Positions 6,848-14,732 of a stretch of 19,225 nt of DNA are shown here, one piece after another. The stretch's first letter is position 1, and each line of letters opens with the position of its first letter. Source of the stretch: Gemmatimonadota bacterium (GTDB taxonomy: Bacteria; Gemmatimonadota; Gemmatimonadetes; Palauibacterales; Palauibacteraceae). The notes under the pieces were generated by a model. It was not told the DNA's origin and ran no database searches. It was given only the letters and a program-made list of their open reading frames with translations. The stretch is from positions 1 to 19,225 of the forward strand of contig JAMJQV010000204.1 of assembly GCA_023554435.1 (NCBI GenBank), in the 5' to 3' direction. The translations under genes and the position numbers were made by a program.

Positions 6848-9280
6848 TTGAGCCGGGTCGAGGACCTGGACCGGGCGGAGAGGCACGCGCTGGCGGTCCT
6901 GGAGTTCCCGCGGGTTCTGGACCGCATCGCGACGCACGCGTCTTCAAAGCCCGGGCGCAGGGATGTCATGAGCCTTCGTCCGTGGCGCGAGCCGGATGCC
7001 GTCGACGAAGCGCTTGCCGTCACGGACGAGATGGTAGGCCTGCTGCTCCGACTCGAGCAGTGGTCGCCACCCCCGATTCCCGATGCCGGGCCTGTGGTCC
7101 GAAAGGCGGGGGTGGAAGGGGCGGCGCTGGACCCCGCGCAGCTGGCGAGCATCCTGACACTGCTTCGGGCCTCTCGACGGGCGCGGGCCGACCTGCGGAA
7201 GTTTGCCGACGATCTGTCTCGCCTGGCGGACCTCGGAGACCGGATGGCCCGGCTTCCCGAGATCGAGGCGCGGCTCGATCGTTCCCTCGATCCCAACGGC
7301 GGGCTGTCTGACGCGGCCTCGCCGGACCTCGGTCGCATTCGCAAGTCGCTGCGCGGAAGCCGGTCTTCCCTGGTGCGTCGTCTCGAGCGGTACGTGAGGC
7401 AGCTCCCCGAGCGCCTCCAGGTGACGGACGCGTCGGTCACGCTGCGGGCCGGCCGGTACTGCGTTCCGATACGGCGCGAGGGCATGTCGCAGGTCGGCGG
7501 CATCGTCCACGACGAATCGGCGACGCATCGAACGGTGTTCGTCGAGCCGCCCGAGGCGATCGAAGCCATGAACCGGATCGCCGAGCTGGAACGCGACGAA
7601 GTCCGCGAGATTCAACGCGTGCTGCGCGAGTTGACGGAGCTCCTCCGTCCGGAGGAGCCCGCTCTGACGCAAAGCCTGCTGGCGCTGGCGGAGGCGGACA
7701 GTCTGTACGCCAGGGCGCGGTATGCCCTCGAACATGGCGGGTGCCGACCGGTCGTTGCGACCGATGACCGGTCCGCAGGCGGCGTGTCTTATCGAGCCGT
7801 CGACGCCAGACACCCGCTGCTCGAGACCACAGGGGAGCCGGTGGTGTCGTTTCACCTGGACCTTCATGCTGACGAGAGAGTCCTCTTGATCAGCGGGCCG
7901 AACGCCGGCGGGAAGACCGTTCTTCTCAAGGCGATCGGCCTTCTCTCTGCCATGGCGCAGTCCGGGATCATTCCTCCCGTGGCGGAAGGGACGCGACTCC
8001 CTCTGTTTCGCTCCTTCCACGCGATCATCGGGGACGAGCAGTCCATCCAGGCATCACTCTCGACATTCAGCGCGCAAGTCGAGGGCCTGCGTCAGATTCT
8101 CGAGACAGCCGACGGGTGCTCGCTCGTCCTGGTCGATGAACTGGGGGGCAATACGGATCCTGCTGAAGGCGGGGCACTGGCGGCGGCCGTTCTGCTGCGG
8201 CTTGCCGCGCAAGGGGGGCTCTCCGTGGTGACGACCCACCTCGGCGAGCTGAAGGATCTCGCGGCGCAGGAGACGGCGATCGTCAACGCGTCGCTTCAGT
8301 TCGACACGGAGGCTATGCGGCCCACGTTCCGATTGCTGCGCGATCGACCGGGTCGGAGCTACGCGCTGGAGATCGCGCGGCGCCTGGGCTTGCCCGATGA
8401 CGTTCTGGCCACGGCACGTTCGCGCCTGACAGGAGGAGAACGGCGAGTCGAGGCGCTGCTGAGCGAGTTGGAGGAAAGAGAGGCCGAAGTGGCCCGACTG
8501 GCGCTTGAAGCCCGGCTGGCCGCACACCAGACGAACGAGACCCGCCACAACCTGGACGAGACCGTCGAGCGCCTCGAAAAGCGCGAGAAGGAGGTCGAGA
8601 GGGAGGCGCGGAAACGGGTGGAGCGGTACCTGCTCGATGCGCGCCGGTCGGTGGAGAGAGAGGTGGAGCGACTGCGGCAACTCCATGCGGCCCTATCCGC
8701 TGGTTCGCCGGCGGAGCGTGAGGTGGTGGATGCCGCGGTGCGGGAGACTCGAGCCGGGATCGAGCAGCTGTTGCGTGAGAGCCGGGTCGCGGACGAGGAG
8801 GATTCCCCGAACCGTGAGTTCGCCGGGGACGGGCTCGTAGTGGGCGAGGGGGCGCGGTCGAGATCGCTGGCCGTCGAAGGGGAACTGCTCGAGATTCGGG
8901 GCCACGAAGCGGTCCTCGAATCGGGAGGAATGCGCTTCACCCTGACCCTGGCCGACCTCGAGCCGACGGGCCGCGCCATGCGAGGCAGGGCGTCCAATCC
9001 GGCCCCGCCTCTACCAGAGATCGCTCCGACGACGGAGATCGATATGCGCGGTCTGCGCGTCGAGGAAGTCGAAGGTGCGCTTTCGCAGGGACTCGACGCC
9101 GCCTTCGTGAACGACGTGCCCAGTCTTCGAATCATCCACGGAAAGGGGACCGGTGCGTTGCGGCAGGAGGTTGCCAGGGTCCTCGAGGGCGATGGCCGGG
9201 TCCAGACGTACCGGCTCGGAGGTTTCCAGGAAGGGGGCTCAGGGGTTACCGTAGTCGAGTTCGTGAGCGCGATCAATTGA
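6848..9280 (+). CDS. mutS2: MutS2-family ATPase/endonuclease with C-terminal Smr domain
   Basis: MutS2 proteins lack the mismatch-reading N-terminal domains of MutS. Members suppress recombination in some bacteria and, in Bacillus, act on collided ribosomes. The 810 residues hold a helical core (about 1-320), Walker A GPNAGGKT (350-357), Walker B LVLVDELGG (Asp 430, Glu 431), and the conserved TTHLGELK switch. A long Glu/Arg-rich coiled coil follows (about 530-640), then a linker domain and an Smr nuclease domain from about residue 730 (DMRG at 732, HGKGTGALR). Length matches the B. subtilis protein (785). The D-loop reads DELGGNTDPAEG, where relatives usually have Ser/Ala-Gly-Thr; the Gly to Asn change is unusual. 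TTG 6848 is chosen over an upstream in-frame start that would overlap the HIT gene. It is the last gene of the rsmE run. Confidence 0.95.
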   Translation: MSRVEDLDRAERHALAVLEFPRVLDRIATHASSKPGRRDVMSLRPWREPDAVDEALAVTDEMVGLLLRLEQWSPPPIPDAGPVVRKAGVEGAALDPAQLASILTLLRASRRARADLRKFADDLSRLADLGDRMARLPEIEARLDRSLDPNGGLSDAASPDLGRIRKSLRGSRSSLVRRLERYVRQLPERLQVTDASVTLRAGRYCVPIRREGMSQVGGIVHDESATHRTVFVEPPEAIEAMNRIAELERDEVREIQRVLRELTELLRPEEPALTQSLLALAEADSLYARARYALEHGGCRPVVATDDRSAGGVSYRAVDARHPLLETTGEPVVSFHLDLHADERVLLISGPNAGGKTVLLKAIGLLSAMAQSGIIPPVAEGTRLPLFRSFHAIIGDEQSIQASLSTFSAQVEGLRQILETADGCSLVLVDELGGNTDPAEGGALAAAVLLRLAAQGGLSVVTTHLGELKDLAAQETAIVNASLQFDTEAMRPTFRLLRDRPGRSYALEIARRLGLPDDVLATARSRLTGGERRVEALLSELEEREAEVARLALEARLAAHQTNETRHNLDETVERLEKREKEVEREARKRVERYLLDARRSVEREVERLRQLHAALSAGSPAEREVVDAAVRETRAGIEQLLRESRVADEEDSPNREFAGDGLVVGEGARSRSLAVEGELLEIRGHEAVLESGGMRFTLTLADLEPTGRAMRGRASNPAPPLPEIAPTTEIDMRGLRVEEVEGALSQGLDAAFVNDVPSLRIIHGKGTGALRQEVARVLEGDGRVQTYRLGGFQEGGSGVTVVEFVSAIN

Positions 9281-9327
9281 GCGGAGGACGACCAAGATAT
9301 TGAGGTGTACCGCGACTACTCCGGCGG

Positions 9328-9344
9328 AAGGAGCAGCGAACGCT
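9328..9344 (+). promoter_or_regulatory. dnaG leader: ribosome site followed by a small inverted repeat
   Basis: AAGGAG (9328-9333) lies 12 bases before the dnaG ATG, longer than the usual 5-9. The spacer contains AGCG-AA-CGCT (9335-9344), which could fold as a short stem (AGC/GCT with a GAAC loop) and bring the ribosome site closer to the ATG. The fold is inferred; the sequence is seen directly. Confidence 0.35.
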
Positions 9345-9345
9345 G

Positions 9346-11142
9346 ATGGTTAGCGACGCGCTGGTTCAGGAGATCCGGGAGCGCGCCGAGATCCTGGAGG
9401 TGTGCGGAGAGTTCGTCCAGCTCAAACGATCAGGCAAGACGTATCGAGGCCCCTGTCCCCTGCACGGCGGAGAGGGGCCGAATTTTTCGGTGGACCCCGT
9501 CCGGGGCATCTTCAAGTGTTTCGTGTGTGGAGAGGGAGGGGATGTCTTTTCCTTCCTCATGAAGCACCTGGGCCTCGACTTTCCATCGGCGGTGCGACAG
9601 GTCGCGGGGCGAGTGGGAATCGAGGTACCCGAGGACTCTGAACGCCGGGAAGATCCGTTCGCTCACCTGCGCGAGGTGACGGCCTTCGCCGAGGAATGGT
9701 TCCGCTCCATGCTTCTCGATCCGGAGAACGGCGGTCAGGCCAGGGCCTATCTCACCAGCCGAGGAGTGGATCCAGACGACGCCGAAGAGTACGGGTTGGG
9801 CTACGCGCCGGAGGGCTGGCGTCGACTGCGTGACGCGGCGCACTCCCGCGGGATCGGCGACGAGGACTTGCTGGAGGCCGGACTTCTCGCCACCAGTGAC
9901 AGGGCGGACGAGCCGTACGATCGGTTCCGCAACCGCGTCATGTTCTCGATCCGTGATCTGCGGGATCGTCCGATCGCGTTCGGCGGCCGCGTGCTGGCGG
10001 ATGGGGACGAGCATGCTCCAAAGTACATCAACTCTCCTGAGACCCCGATCTTCCACAAGAGCCGCACGCTGTACGGACTGAACCGGGCCAGGCACGCCAT
10101 CCGGAGGGAGGAGCACTCGCTCGTTACAGAGGGCTTCATGGATGCCCTGTCACTGCATCTCGGTGGTTTCCCGACCGCCGTGGCCCCGCTGGGAACGGCG
10201 CTCACCTCCGAACAGGCAGACCTGCTCAAGCGGTACTCCAGCAGGGTGTACATGCTCTACGACAGCGACTCGGCGGGCCTGCGGGCCACGTTTCGAGCGG
10301 GCGACGTACTGCTTGCCGCCGGGTGTCACCCCATGGTGGTGAGCTTTCCCGAGGGGGAGGATCCGGATTCCCTGTTGCGGAGCAAGGGGCCGGATGCGTT
10401 GCGGGAGTACATCGGGGACGCGGTCGATGTACTGGAGCGCAAGCTGCAGATCCTGGAACGCCAGGGGTATCTGGACAGCATCGAGGGGAAGCGGCGGGCT
10501 GTCGACGGGCTCCTCAGTACTCTTCGATCCGTGCGGGATCCAGCCCTTCTCGACATCTATCTCGCGAGAGCTGCAGAGCGAACGGGAGTCCGCCGGGACA
10601 CGCTGGTGAGCGAGGTGGCTCGCGAGCGGATGGTGGCCAGGCCGAGACGGGGAGCCGACGGTGGTCGCTCGGCGACGGGGGTGACGTTGCCTACCGAGGA
10701 GCGGCGTGGGGGCGACCCCCTGGAGCGTTCCCTCCTCCTGCTGTTGGCAAGGGACCGGGACCTCTTGGAGGTCGCGGTCGAGACCGGACTCGAGGAGCGA
10801 CACTTCAGGGACGAGTTGCTCCGCCACATCTATCGGGCCCTTCTCGGTGCATCCGAAGGAGACCTCGATCTGTCAGACGAGGCGGCGCCAGTGTGGACCG
10901 CGTTGCAGGAGGACGATATCGAGGTCGTACACGCCCGGGATGCGTTCAAAGAGACCGTGCGACGCGTGGTGCACCGGGCGAAGCTGGATCGTCTCGCTCA
11001 GATCGACCGCGAGTTGGAGCTGGCGGCAGAAGACCAGGCCAGGAGCCTGTTGATCGAGAAGGAAGAACTCGCGCGAGAGCTCAGGGGCGCCGGTGTCCCG
11101 TTGAGTTTCGTACGACGATATTCGGAGAAGGCCCGCGCCTGA
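9346..11142 (+). CDS. dnaG: DNA primase
   Basis: Makes RNA primers for the lagging strand at the replication fork. The 598 residues show the three DnaG parts in order. The zinc-binding domain has Cys 37, His 40, Cys 58 and Cys 61 (CPLH...CFVC). The Toprim polymerase core has the catalytic EGFMDAL (Glu 262) and YDSDSAG (Asp 306, Asp 308), plus GRVLADGDEHAPKYINSPET. The C-terminal part, from about residue 460 (ERSLLLLLARDRDLL), looks like the DnaB-helicase-binding domain. The usual EKTPSF zinc-domain motif reads GEGPNFSV here. ATG 9346 places the zinc finger at the normal distance from the N-terminus. It stands 65 bases after mutS2 and 37 bases before the zinc-ribbon gene. The rpoD gene that often follows dnaG is not present. 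Confidence 0.97.
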   Translation: MVSDALVQEIRERAEILEVCGEFVQLKRSGKTYRGPCPLHGGEGPNFSVDPVRGIFKCFVCGEGGDVFSFLMKHLGLDFPSAVRQVAGRVGIEVPEDSERREDPFAHLREVTAFAEEWFRSMLLDPENGGQARAYLTSRGVDPDDAEEYGLGYAPEGWRRLRDAAHSRGIGDEDLLEAGLLATSDRADEPYDRFRNRVMFSIRDLRDRPIAFGGRVLADGDEHAPKYINSPETPIFHKSRTLYGLNRARHAIRREEHSLVTEGFMDALSLHLGGFPTAVAPLGTALTSEQADLLKRYSSRVYMLYDSDSAGLRATFRAGDVLLAAGCHPMVVSFPEGEDPDSLLRSKGPDALREYIGDAVDVLERKLQILERQGYLDSIEGKRRAVDGLLSTLRSVRDPALLDIYLARAAERTGVRRDTLVSEVARERMVARPRRGADGGRSATGVTLPTEERRGGDPLERSLLLLLARDRDLLEVAVETGLEERHFRDELLRHIYRALLGASEGDLDLSDEAAPVWTALQEDDIEVVHARDAFKETVRRVVHRAKLDRLAQIDRELELAAEDQARSLLIEKEELARELRGAGVPLSFVRRYSEKARA

Positions 11143-11171
11143 AGCACGGGTCACATGACTTTCTGATGACG

Positions 11172-11177
11172 GGGAGG
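11172..11177 (+). promoter_or_regulatory. Unusually close ribosome site before the zinc-ribbon gene
   Basis: GGGAGG ends only 2 bases before ATG 11180, closer than the normal 5-9 bases. No other in-frame ATG, GTG or TTG nearby fits better, so either the ATG is used inefficiently or initiation uses something else. Confidence 0.35.
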
Positions 11178-11179
11178 CA

Positions 11180-11887
11180 ATGGAAGGAAATACAGTAGAG
11201 AGTCTTCTGCAGCTGCAGGAGATCGACGCCCTGATTGGCGACAGGAGGGTGAGACTCAGCGCTCTGCGGTCCGAGTCCGAGACGCTGGTCGCCGAGCTGG
11301 AGGGACTGGAGAAGGAAACGGTGGCCCTGAACGCTCGCCTCGAAGCGGCTGAGGAGGAACTGCGCCACGCGGAGCGCACCGTCCAGGCTGGCAGGGCTAC
11401 GCTCAAGCGGTTGCAGACTCGTGCACAGGAAGTGCACAACATGCGCGAGCACACGGCTGCCCGGGCCGAAGTCGACGCCGCGAGGCAGAATCTCGAGCTG
11501 GCGGAAGACGAATTGCTCGAAGCGATGCAGGACCAGGAGACGGCCCGAGCGGCGCTGACCGATCTCGAAGGTGACATCGCCAGCCGGCAGCAGGAGTACG
11601 GCGAACGCCTCTCCGAACTGGATGCGGAGCACCGGAGACTCGAAGAGGAGATCGCCATCGAACTGGATCGCAGGAGCAACCGGGCCCTGCGGATCGATGA
11701 GCGGGCGCGCAGCATGTACGACACGGTTCGACGTGGAAGAGCCGACAGTGCGCTGGCGCCGCTGGTCGATGGCGTGTGCGGACATTGCTACACCGCCATC
11801 CCCCTTCAGACACAGCAGGTGATTCGAGCGGGTCGGGTGCTCGTGGTTTGCGAAACGTGCGGCGTCATCCTGCACATCGTGGATTGA
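11180..11887 (+). CDS. Coiled-coil protein with C4 zinc ribbon (zf-RING_7 / CT398-like)
   Basis: A 235-residue protein of the widespread bacterial family built of a long antiparallel coiled coil plus a C-terminal zinc ribbon (the CT398 type). Residues about 5-180 are almost wholly heptad-like, rich in Glu, Leu, Ala and Arg. The ribbon is CGHC (Cys 200, Cys 203) and CETC (Cys 224, Cys 227), framing a short beta hairpin. No enzymatic site is seen; relatives have been proposed to bind nucleic acid or act as scaffolds for secretion or transcription proteins, but no firm role is established to my knowledge. It follows dnaG closely and precedes recJ, so DNA metabolism context is suggestive only. 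The ATG start is supported by alignment of the coiled coil rather than by the ribosome site, which is too close. Confidence 0.87.
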   Translation: MEGNTVESLLQLQEIDALIGDRRVRLSALRSESETLVAELEGLEKETVALNARLEAAEEELRHAERTVQAGRATLKRLQTRAQEVHNMREHTAARAEVDAARQNLELAEDELLEAMQDQETARAALTDLEGDIASRQQEYGERLSELDAEHRRLEEEIAIELDRRSNRALRIDERARSMYDTVRRGRADSALAPLVDGVCGHCYTAIPLQTQQVIRAGRVLVVCETCGVILHIVD

Positions 11888-11891
11888 ACTC

Positions 11892-11938
11892 CCGCGAGCG
11901 GCACACTCTGATCGGACGTCCCAACTGGGGCCTCGCGG
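11892..11938 (+). other. Predicted hairpin between the zinc-ribbon gene and recJ
   Basis: CCGCGAG at 11892-11898 is the reverse complement of CTCGCGG at 11932-11938; inside it CCC (11920-11922) and GGG (11927-11929) can form a smaller stem with loop AACT. It fills nearly all of the 61-base gap. No T-run follows, so an intrinsic terminator is not supported; it may be a leader structure for recJ or a processing site. Confidence 0.3.
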
Positions 11939-11948
11939 CGGGCAAGCG

Positions 11949-13676
11949 ATGAACAGCCGCGGCTCGGGGCCGCGCCGCTGGATCATGCCGCTTCCTCTGC
12001 GCGAGGAGTCGGTCGCCGCCCTCGCTGGATCCGTGGGCCTGCCCGAGGACGTGTGCCGGGTCCTTCTCCGCCGTGGCATCGACTCGTCCGAGGACGCTCG
12101 CTCGTTCCTGCGGCCCCATCTCTCGTCCATTCCCTCGCCCTTCGAGCTTCCAGACATGCAGGCGGCCGTTGAGCGCGTGGAACGGGCGCTGGTCGAAGAT
12201 GAGTCGATTCTGGTGCACGGCGACTACGATGCCGACGGAATGTCCGCCGCTGCGCTGCTCACGCTCGGACTGCGCGAACTCGGCGGACGGGTGGAGCCTT
12301 TCGTCCCCCACCGAACGCGCGACGGCTACGACCTTTCCGATGCGGGGATCCGAAAGGCCACCGAGGTCGGGGCCTCGCTCATCCTCACGGCGGATTGTGG
12401 GGTGACGGCCACGGACGCGGTGTCGAAGGCGACGGCGCTGGGCATCGACGTGGTCATCACGGACCACCACCGGCCGAGCGGAGAGATCCCCGGGGCGATC
12501 GCCGTCGTGGATCCCATGCTGCCGACCAGTCGCTACCCGTTCCGCGACCTGTCAGGGGTCGGCGTAGCCTACAAGCTCCTGTCGGCGTTGTACGAGCGGG
12601 CGGGACTCGAGGCCCCGAGACTGAACCAGCATCTCGACCTCGTTGCGCTCGGGACCGTGGCCGACCAGATGCCGTTGACAGGCGAGAACCGCATCCTCGT
12701 GCGGGCCGGGCTGCGCGCGCTCGAACGCACGCGAAAGGCAGGCCTTCGCTCCCTGCTGGCCAGTGCCGGACTGCAGGCTGACCGTCGAATCGAGGCCGAG
12801 GACATCTCCTTTCGGGTCGCGCCGCGTCTCAACTCGGTCGGTCGAATGGACGAAGCCGATGCCGGACTGCGACTTCTCCTTGCCGTTGAGGCTCGCGAGG
12901 CCGAGCGACTGGCCGATCACCTGGAGCGCCAGAATGCGGAGCGTCGCCTGACGGATTCGCGGGTGTACGAGGAAGCCCGCAAGCAGGCCCGATCCCGTTT
13001 GAGAGAGGGCGACCAGGCCGTGGTGCTGTGGGGGGATGACTGGCACCCGGGGGTGCTCGGAATCGTGGCATCCCGCCTCGTCGAGAGCTACCACAGGCCG
13101 GCGGTCGTCATCTCGTTTGACGGGGACGTGGGCAGGGGGTCCGGGCGATCGACCGGCGGATTCCACCTCTTCGATGCTCTCCAGGAATGCGAGCCGCTGC
13201 TCGAGCGCTTCGGAGGACACCGGATGGCTGCGGGGCTCACCGTTCGGCGGGACCGTGTCGAAGAGCTCGCGGAGCGGCTGAAGGAGATGGCGCGGCGCGA
13301 CCTCGCGGACCGTGAGCCAGCTCAGGAGCTGCGGTTGGATCTCGAGGTACGGCTCGAGAGGCTGGGCGATAGCCTGCTACGCGGGCTGAGCCACCTGGCT
13401 CCGTTCGGGTCCGGGAATCCGACACCGATCCTGATGGTGCGGAACGTGACGCTCGATCGTCCGACACGCGTCGGCAACGACGGCGCACACCTACGCTTTC
13501 AGCTGGTCGGCGAGGGGAAGCGGATACCGGCGATCGCGTTCGGCATGGGCCGCAGACTGTCGGAGGCTCGATCTGCCGACAGGGCGGACGTGGCGCTCGA
13601 GATCGCCGAGAACAGTTGGAACGGCCGGCGCGAAGTTCAGGCTCGAGTTCTGGACTTCCGGCCCACCGAGTCGTGA
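11949..13676 (+). CDS. recJ: Single-stranded-DNA-specific exonuclease RecJ
   Basis: 5'-3' exonuclease on single-stranded DNA used in recombination, base-excision and mismatch repair. The 575-residue length matches E. coli RecJ (577). DHH phosphoesterase motifs are all present: DYDADG (92-97), TADCG, the VITDHH signature (Asp 172, His 173, His 174) and GTVADQMPLTGENR. The DHHA1 part has GRGSGRSTGGFHL and FGGHRMAAGLTV, followed by a C-terminal OB-like domain (HLAPFGSGNPTPIL). ATG 11949 gives an opening RRWIMPLP like the RW-[IVL]-x-P start of relatives; ATG 11985 is the alternative. No strong ribosome site precedes the ATG. Its stop overlaps the rsmD GTG start by 4 bases. Confidence 0.97.
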   Translation: MNSRGSGPRRWIMPLPLREESVAALAGSVGLPEDVCRVLLRRGIDSSEDARSFLRPHLSSIPSPFELPDMQAAVERVERALVEDESILVHGDYDADGMSAAALLTLGLRELGGRVEPFVPHRTRDGYDLSDAGIRKATEVGASLILTADCGVTATDAVSKATALGIDVVITDHHRPSGEIPGAIAVVDPMLPTSRYPFRDLSGVGVAYKLLSALYERAGLEAPRLNQHLDLVALGTVADQMPLTGENRILVRAGLRALERTRKAGLRSLLASAGLQADRRIEAEDISFRVAPRLNSVGRMDEADAGLRLLLAVEAREAERLADHLERQNAERRLTDSRVYEEARKQARSRLREGDQAVVLWGDDWHPGVLGIVASRLVESYHRPAVVISFDGDVGRGSGRSTGGFHLFDALQECEPLLERFGGHRMAAGLTVRRDRVEELAERLKEMARRDLADREPAQELRLDLEVRLERLGDSLLRGLSHLAPFGSGNPTPILMVRNVTLDRPTRVGNDGAHLRFQLVGEGKRIPAIAFGMGRRLSEARSADRADVALEIAENSWNGRREVQARVLDFRPTES

Positions 13677-14230
13677 GCCTTCGGATCGTTTCCGGGCAGT
13701 TCCGGGGACGTCGTATCGAGGCGCCCGCGGGGCGATCGACCCGGCCGACCCGCGAGGCTGTCCGGGAGGCCTGGTTCAACGTACTGGGCGATCGAGTGGT
13801 CGGCGCCCGCGTCCTGGACCTGTTCGCGGGCTCGGGTGCACTGGGCTTCGAGGCACTCTCCCGGGGTGCGGCGCACGTGCACTTCGTCGAGTCGGACAGG
13901 GCGGTCCTTTCGGTCCTGAGACGCAACATCGAGGTCCTCGGTGTAGAGTCGCGTACCGAAATCACCAGGGCCGATGCGCTGGCCCTGGTGGCGGTTCCCG
14001 AACGCGTGGCTGAGGGCGCGTGGGACCTGGTGCTCGCCGACCCGCCGTACGATGGAGAAGCGGCTGTCGAGCTGGTATCCGCCTTCAGTCGGGGTGCTCT
14101 TCCGGGTATCCTGTGTGTGGAGCACGCGGTGGGCGTAGATTTCCCGGTGGAGCCGGACTGGCAACGGCGCTACGGGGAGACCGTCCTCTCGATCTTTCTG
14201 GATGCGAGTGAAGGAGCCACCCATGGTTGA
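13673..14230 (+). CDS. rsmD: 16S rRNA (guanine-966-N2)-methyltransferase
   Basis: Methylates N2 of G966 in 16S rRNA on the assembled small-subunit head, using S-adenosylmethionine. GTG 13673 overlaps the recJ stop (GTGA) and gives 185 residues, the usual length. The opening MSLRIVSGQFRGRRI and STRPTREAVREAWFN are family signatures; DLFAGSGALGFEALSRGA is the cofactor loop and ADPPYD (DPPY 123-126) the catalytic motif. An upstream in-frame ATG at 13616 would only add residues shadowing the recJ end. The last 8 bases overlap coaD, an arrangement seen in many bacteria where rsmD and coaD are neighbours. Confidence 0.95.
   Translation: MSLRIVSGQFRGRRIEAPAGRSTRPTREAVREAWFNVLGDRVVGARVLDLFAGSGALGFEALSRGAAHVHFVESDRAVLSVLRRNIEVLGVESRTEITRADALALVAVPERVAEGAWDLVLADPPYDGEAAVELVSAFSRGALPGILCVEHAVGVDFPVEPDWQRRYGETVLSIFLDASEGATHG
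14211..14216 (+). promoter_or_regulatory. Ribosome binding site of coaD
   Basis: AAGGAG, 6 bases before ATG 14223 and inside the end of rsmD. It decides for this ATG over the in-frame upstream ATG at 14202. Confidence 0.65.
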
Positions 14231-14732
14231 CGAACGGATCGCCATCTACCCGGGGTCTTTTGATCCCCTGACCCTGGGGCACGATGACATCGTGCGGCGC
14301 TGCCTCAGGCTCGTGGATCGGGTCGTGATCGCGATTGCGGGTAGCGCTTCACAGGTGAAGAACCCGGCGTTCTCGCTCGGTGAACGCGTCGAGTTGACTC
14401 GCGAGGTCTACGCGGACGAGCCAAGAGTGGAGGTCGTCCAGTTCCAGGGACTGCTGGTCGACTTCGCCCGGCAGAGCGGCGCACGCCTGATCGTGAGAGG
14501 GCTGAGGGCGGTCAGTGATTTCGAGTACGAGTTCCAGATGGCCCTGATGAACCGATCGCTGTGGCCTGAGATCGAGGTGATCTTCATGGCGCCCGCCAGC
14601 AACTACACCTTTCTCAGCTCGTCACTGGTCCGAGAGGTCTCCCGGCTTGGTGGGGACGTGTCCGGTTTCGTTCCGGCTCCCGTCCTCCGGGAACTGACCC
14701 GGGTGTACGGCGCGGCCGTGAACGGCGAGTGA
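14223..14732 (+). CDS. coaD: Phosphopantetheine adenylyltransferase
   Basis: Catalyses the reversible transfer of AMP from ATP to 4'-phosphopantetheine, the fourth step of coenzyme A synthesis. The 169 residues open with AIYPGSFDPLTLGHDDIV; Thr 17-x-Gly-His 20 is the T/HxGH nucleotidyltransferase motif. The nucleotide loop RGLRAVSDFEYEFQMALMNR and the second motif YTFLSSSLVREVSRLGGDVSGFVP match the family closely. Length is normal (E. coli 159). A strong ribosome site fixes the start. The gene overlaps rsmD by 8 bases and the pta start by 4, so the three are probably made from one transcript. Confidence 0.97.
   Translation: MVDERIAIYPGSFDPLTLGHDDIVRRCLRLVDRVVIAIAGSASQVKNPAFSLGERVELTREVYADEPRVEVVQFQGLLVDFARQSGARLIVRGLRAVSDFEYEFQMALMNRSLWPEIEVIFMAPASNYTFLSSSLVREVSRLGGDVSGFVPAPVLRELTRVYGAAVNGE

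Noticed and set aside
5485..7569. Very long open frame on the minus strand continuing upstream of the 147-residue gene, about 690 more codons
   Set aside because: It is antisense to rsmE, the HIT gene and the first third of mutS2, all with clear family motifs. Its translation is Arg/Ser/Pro-rich without recognisable domains; GC-rich codon bias keeps such antisense frames open.
11888..11948. RNase P RNA or another structured RNA after the zinc-ribbon gene, as some lineages have there
   Set aside because: Only 61 bases are available and none of the conserved RNase P RNA sequence blocks is seen.
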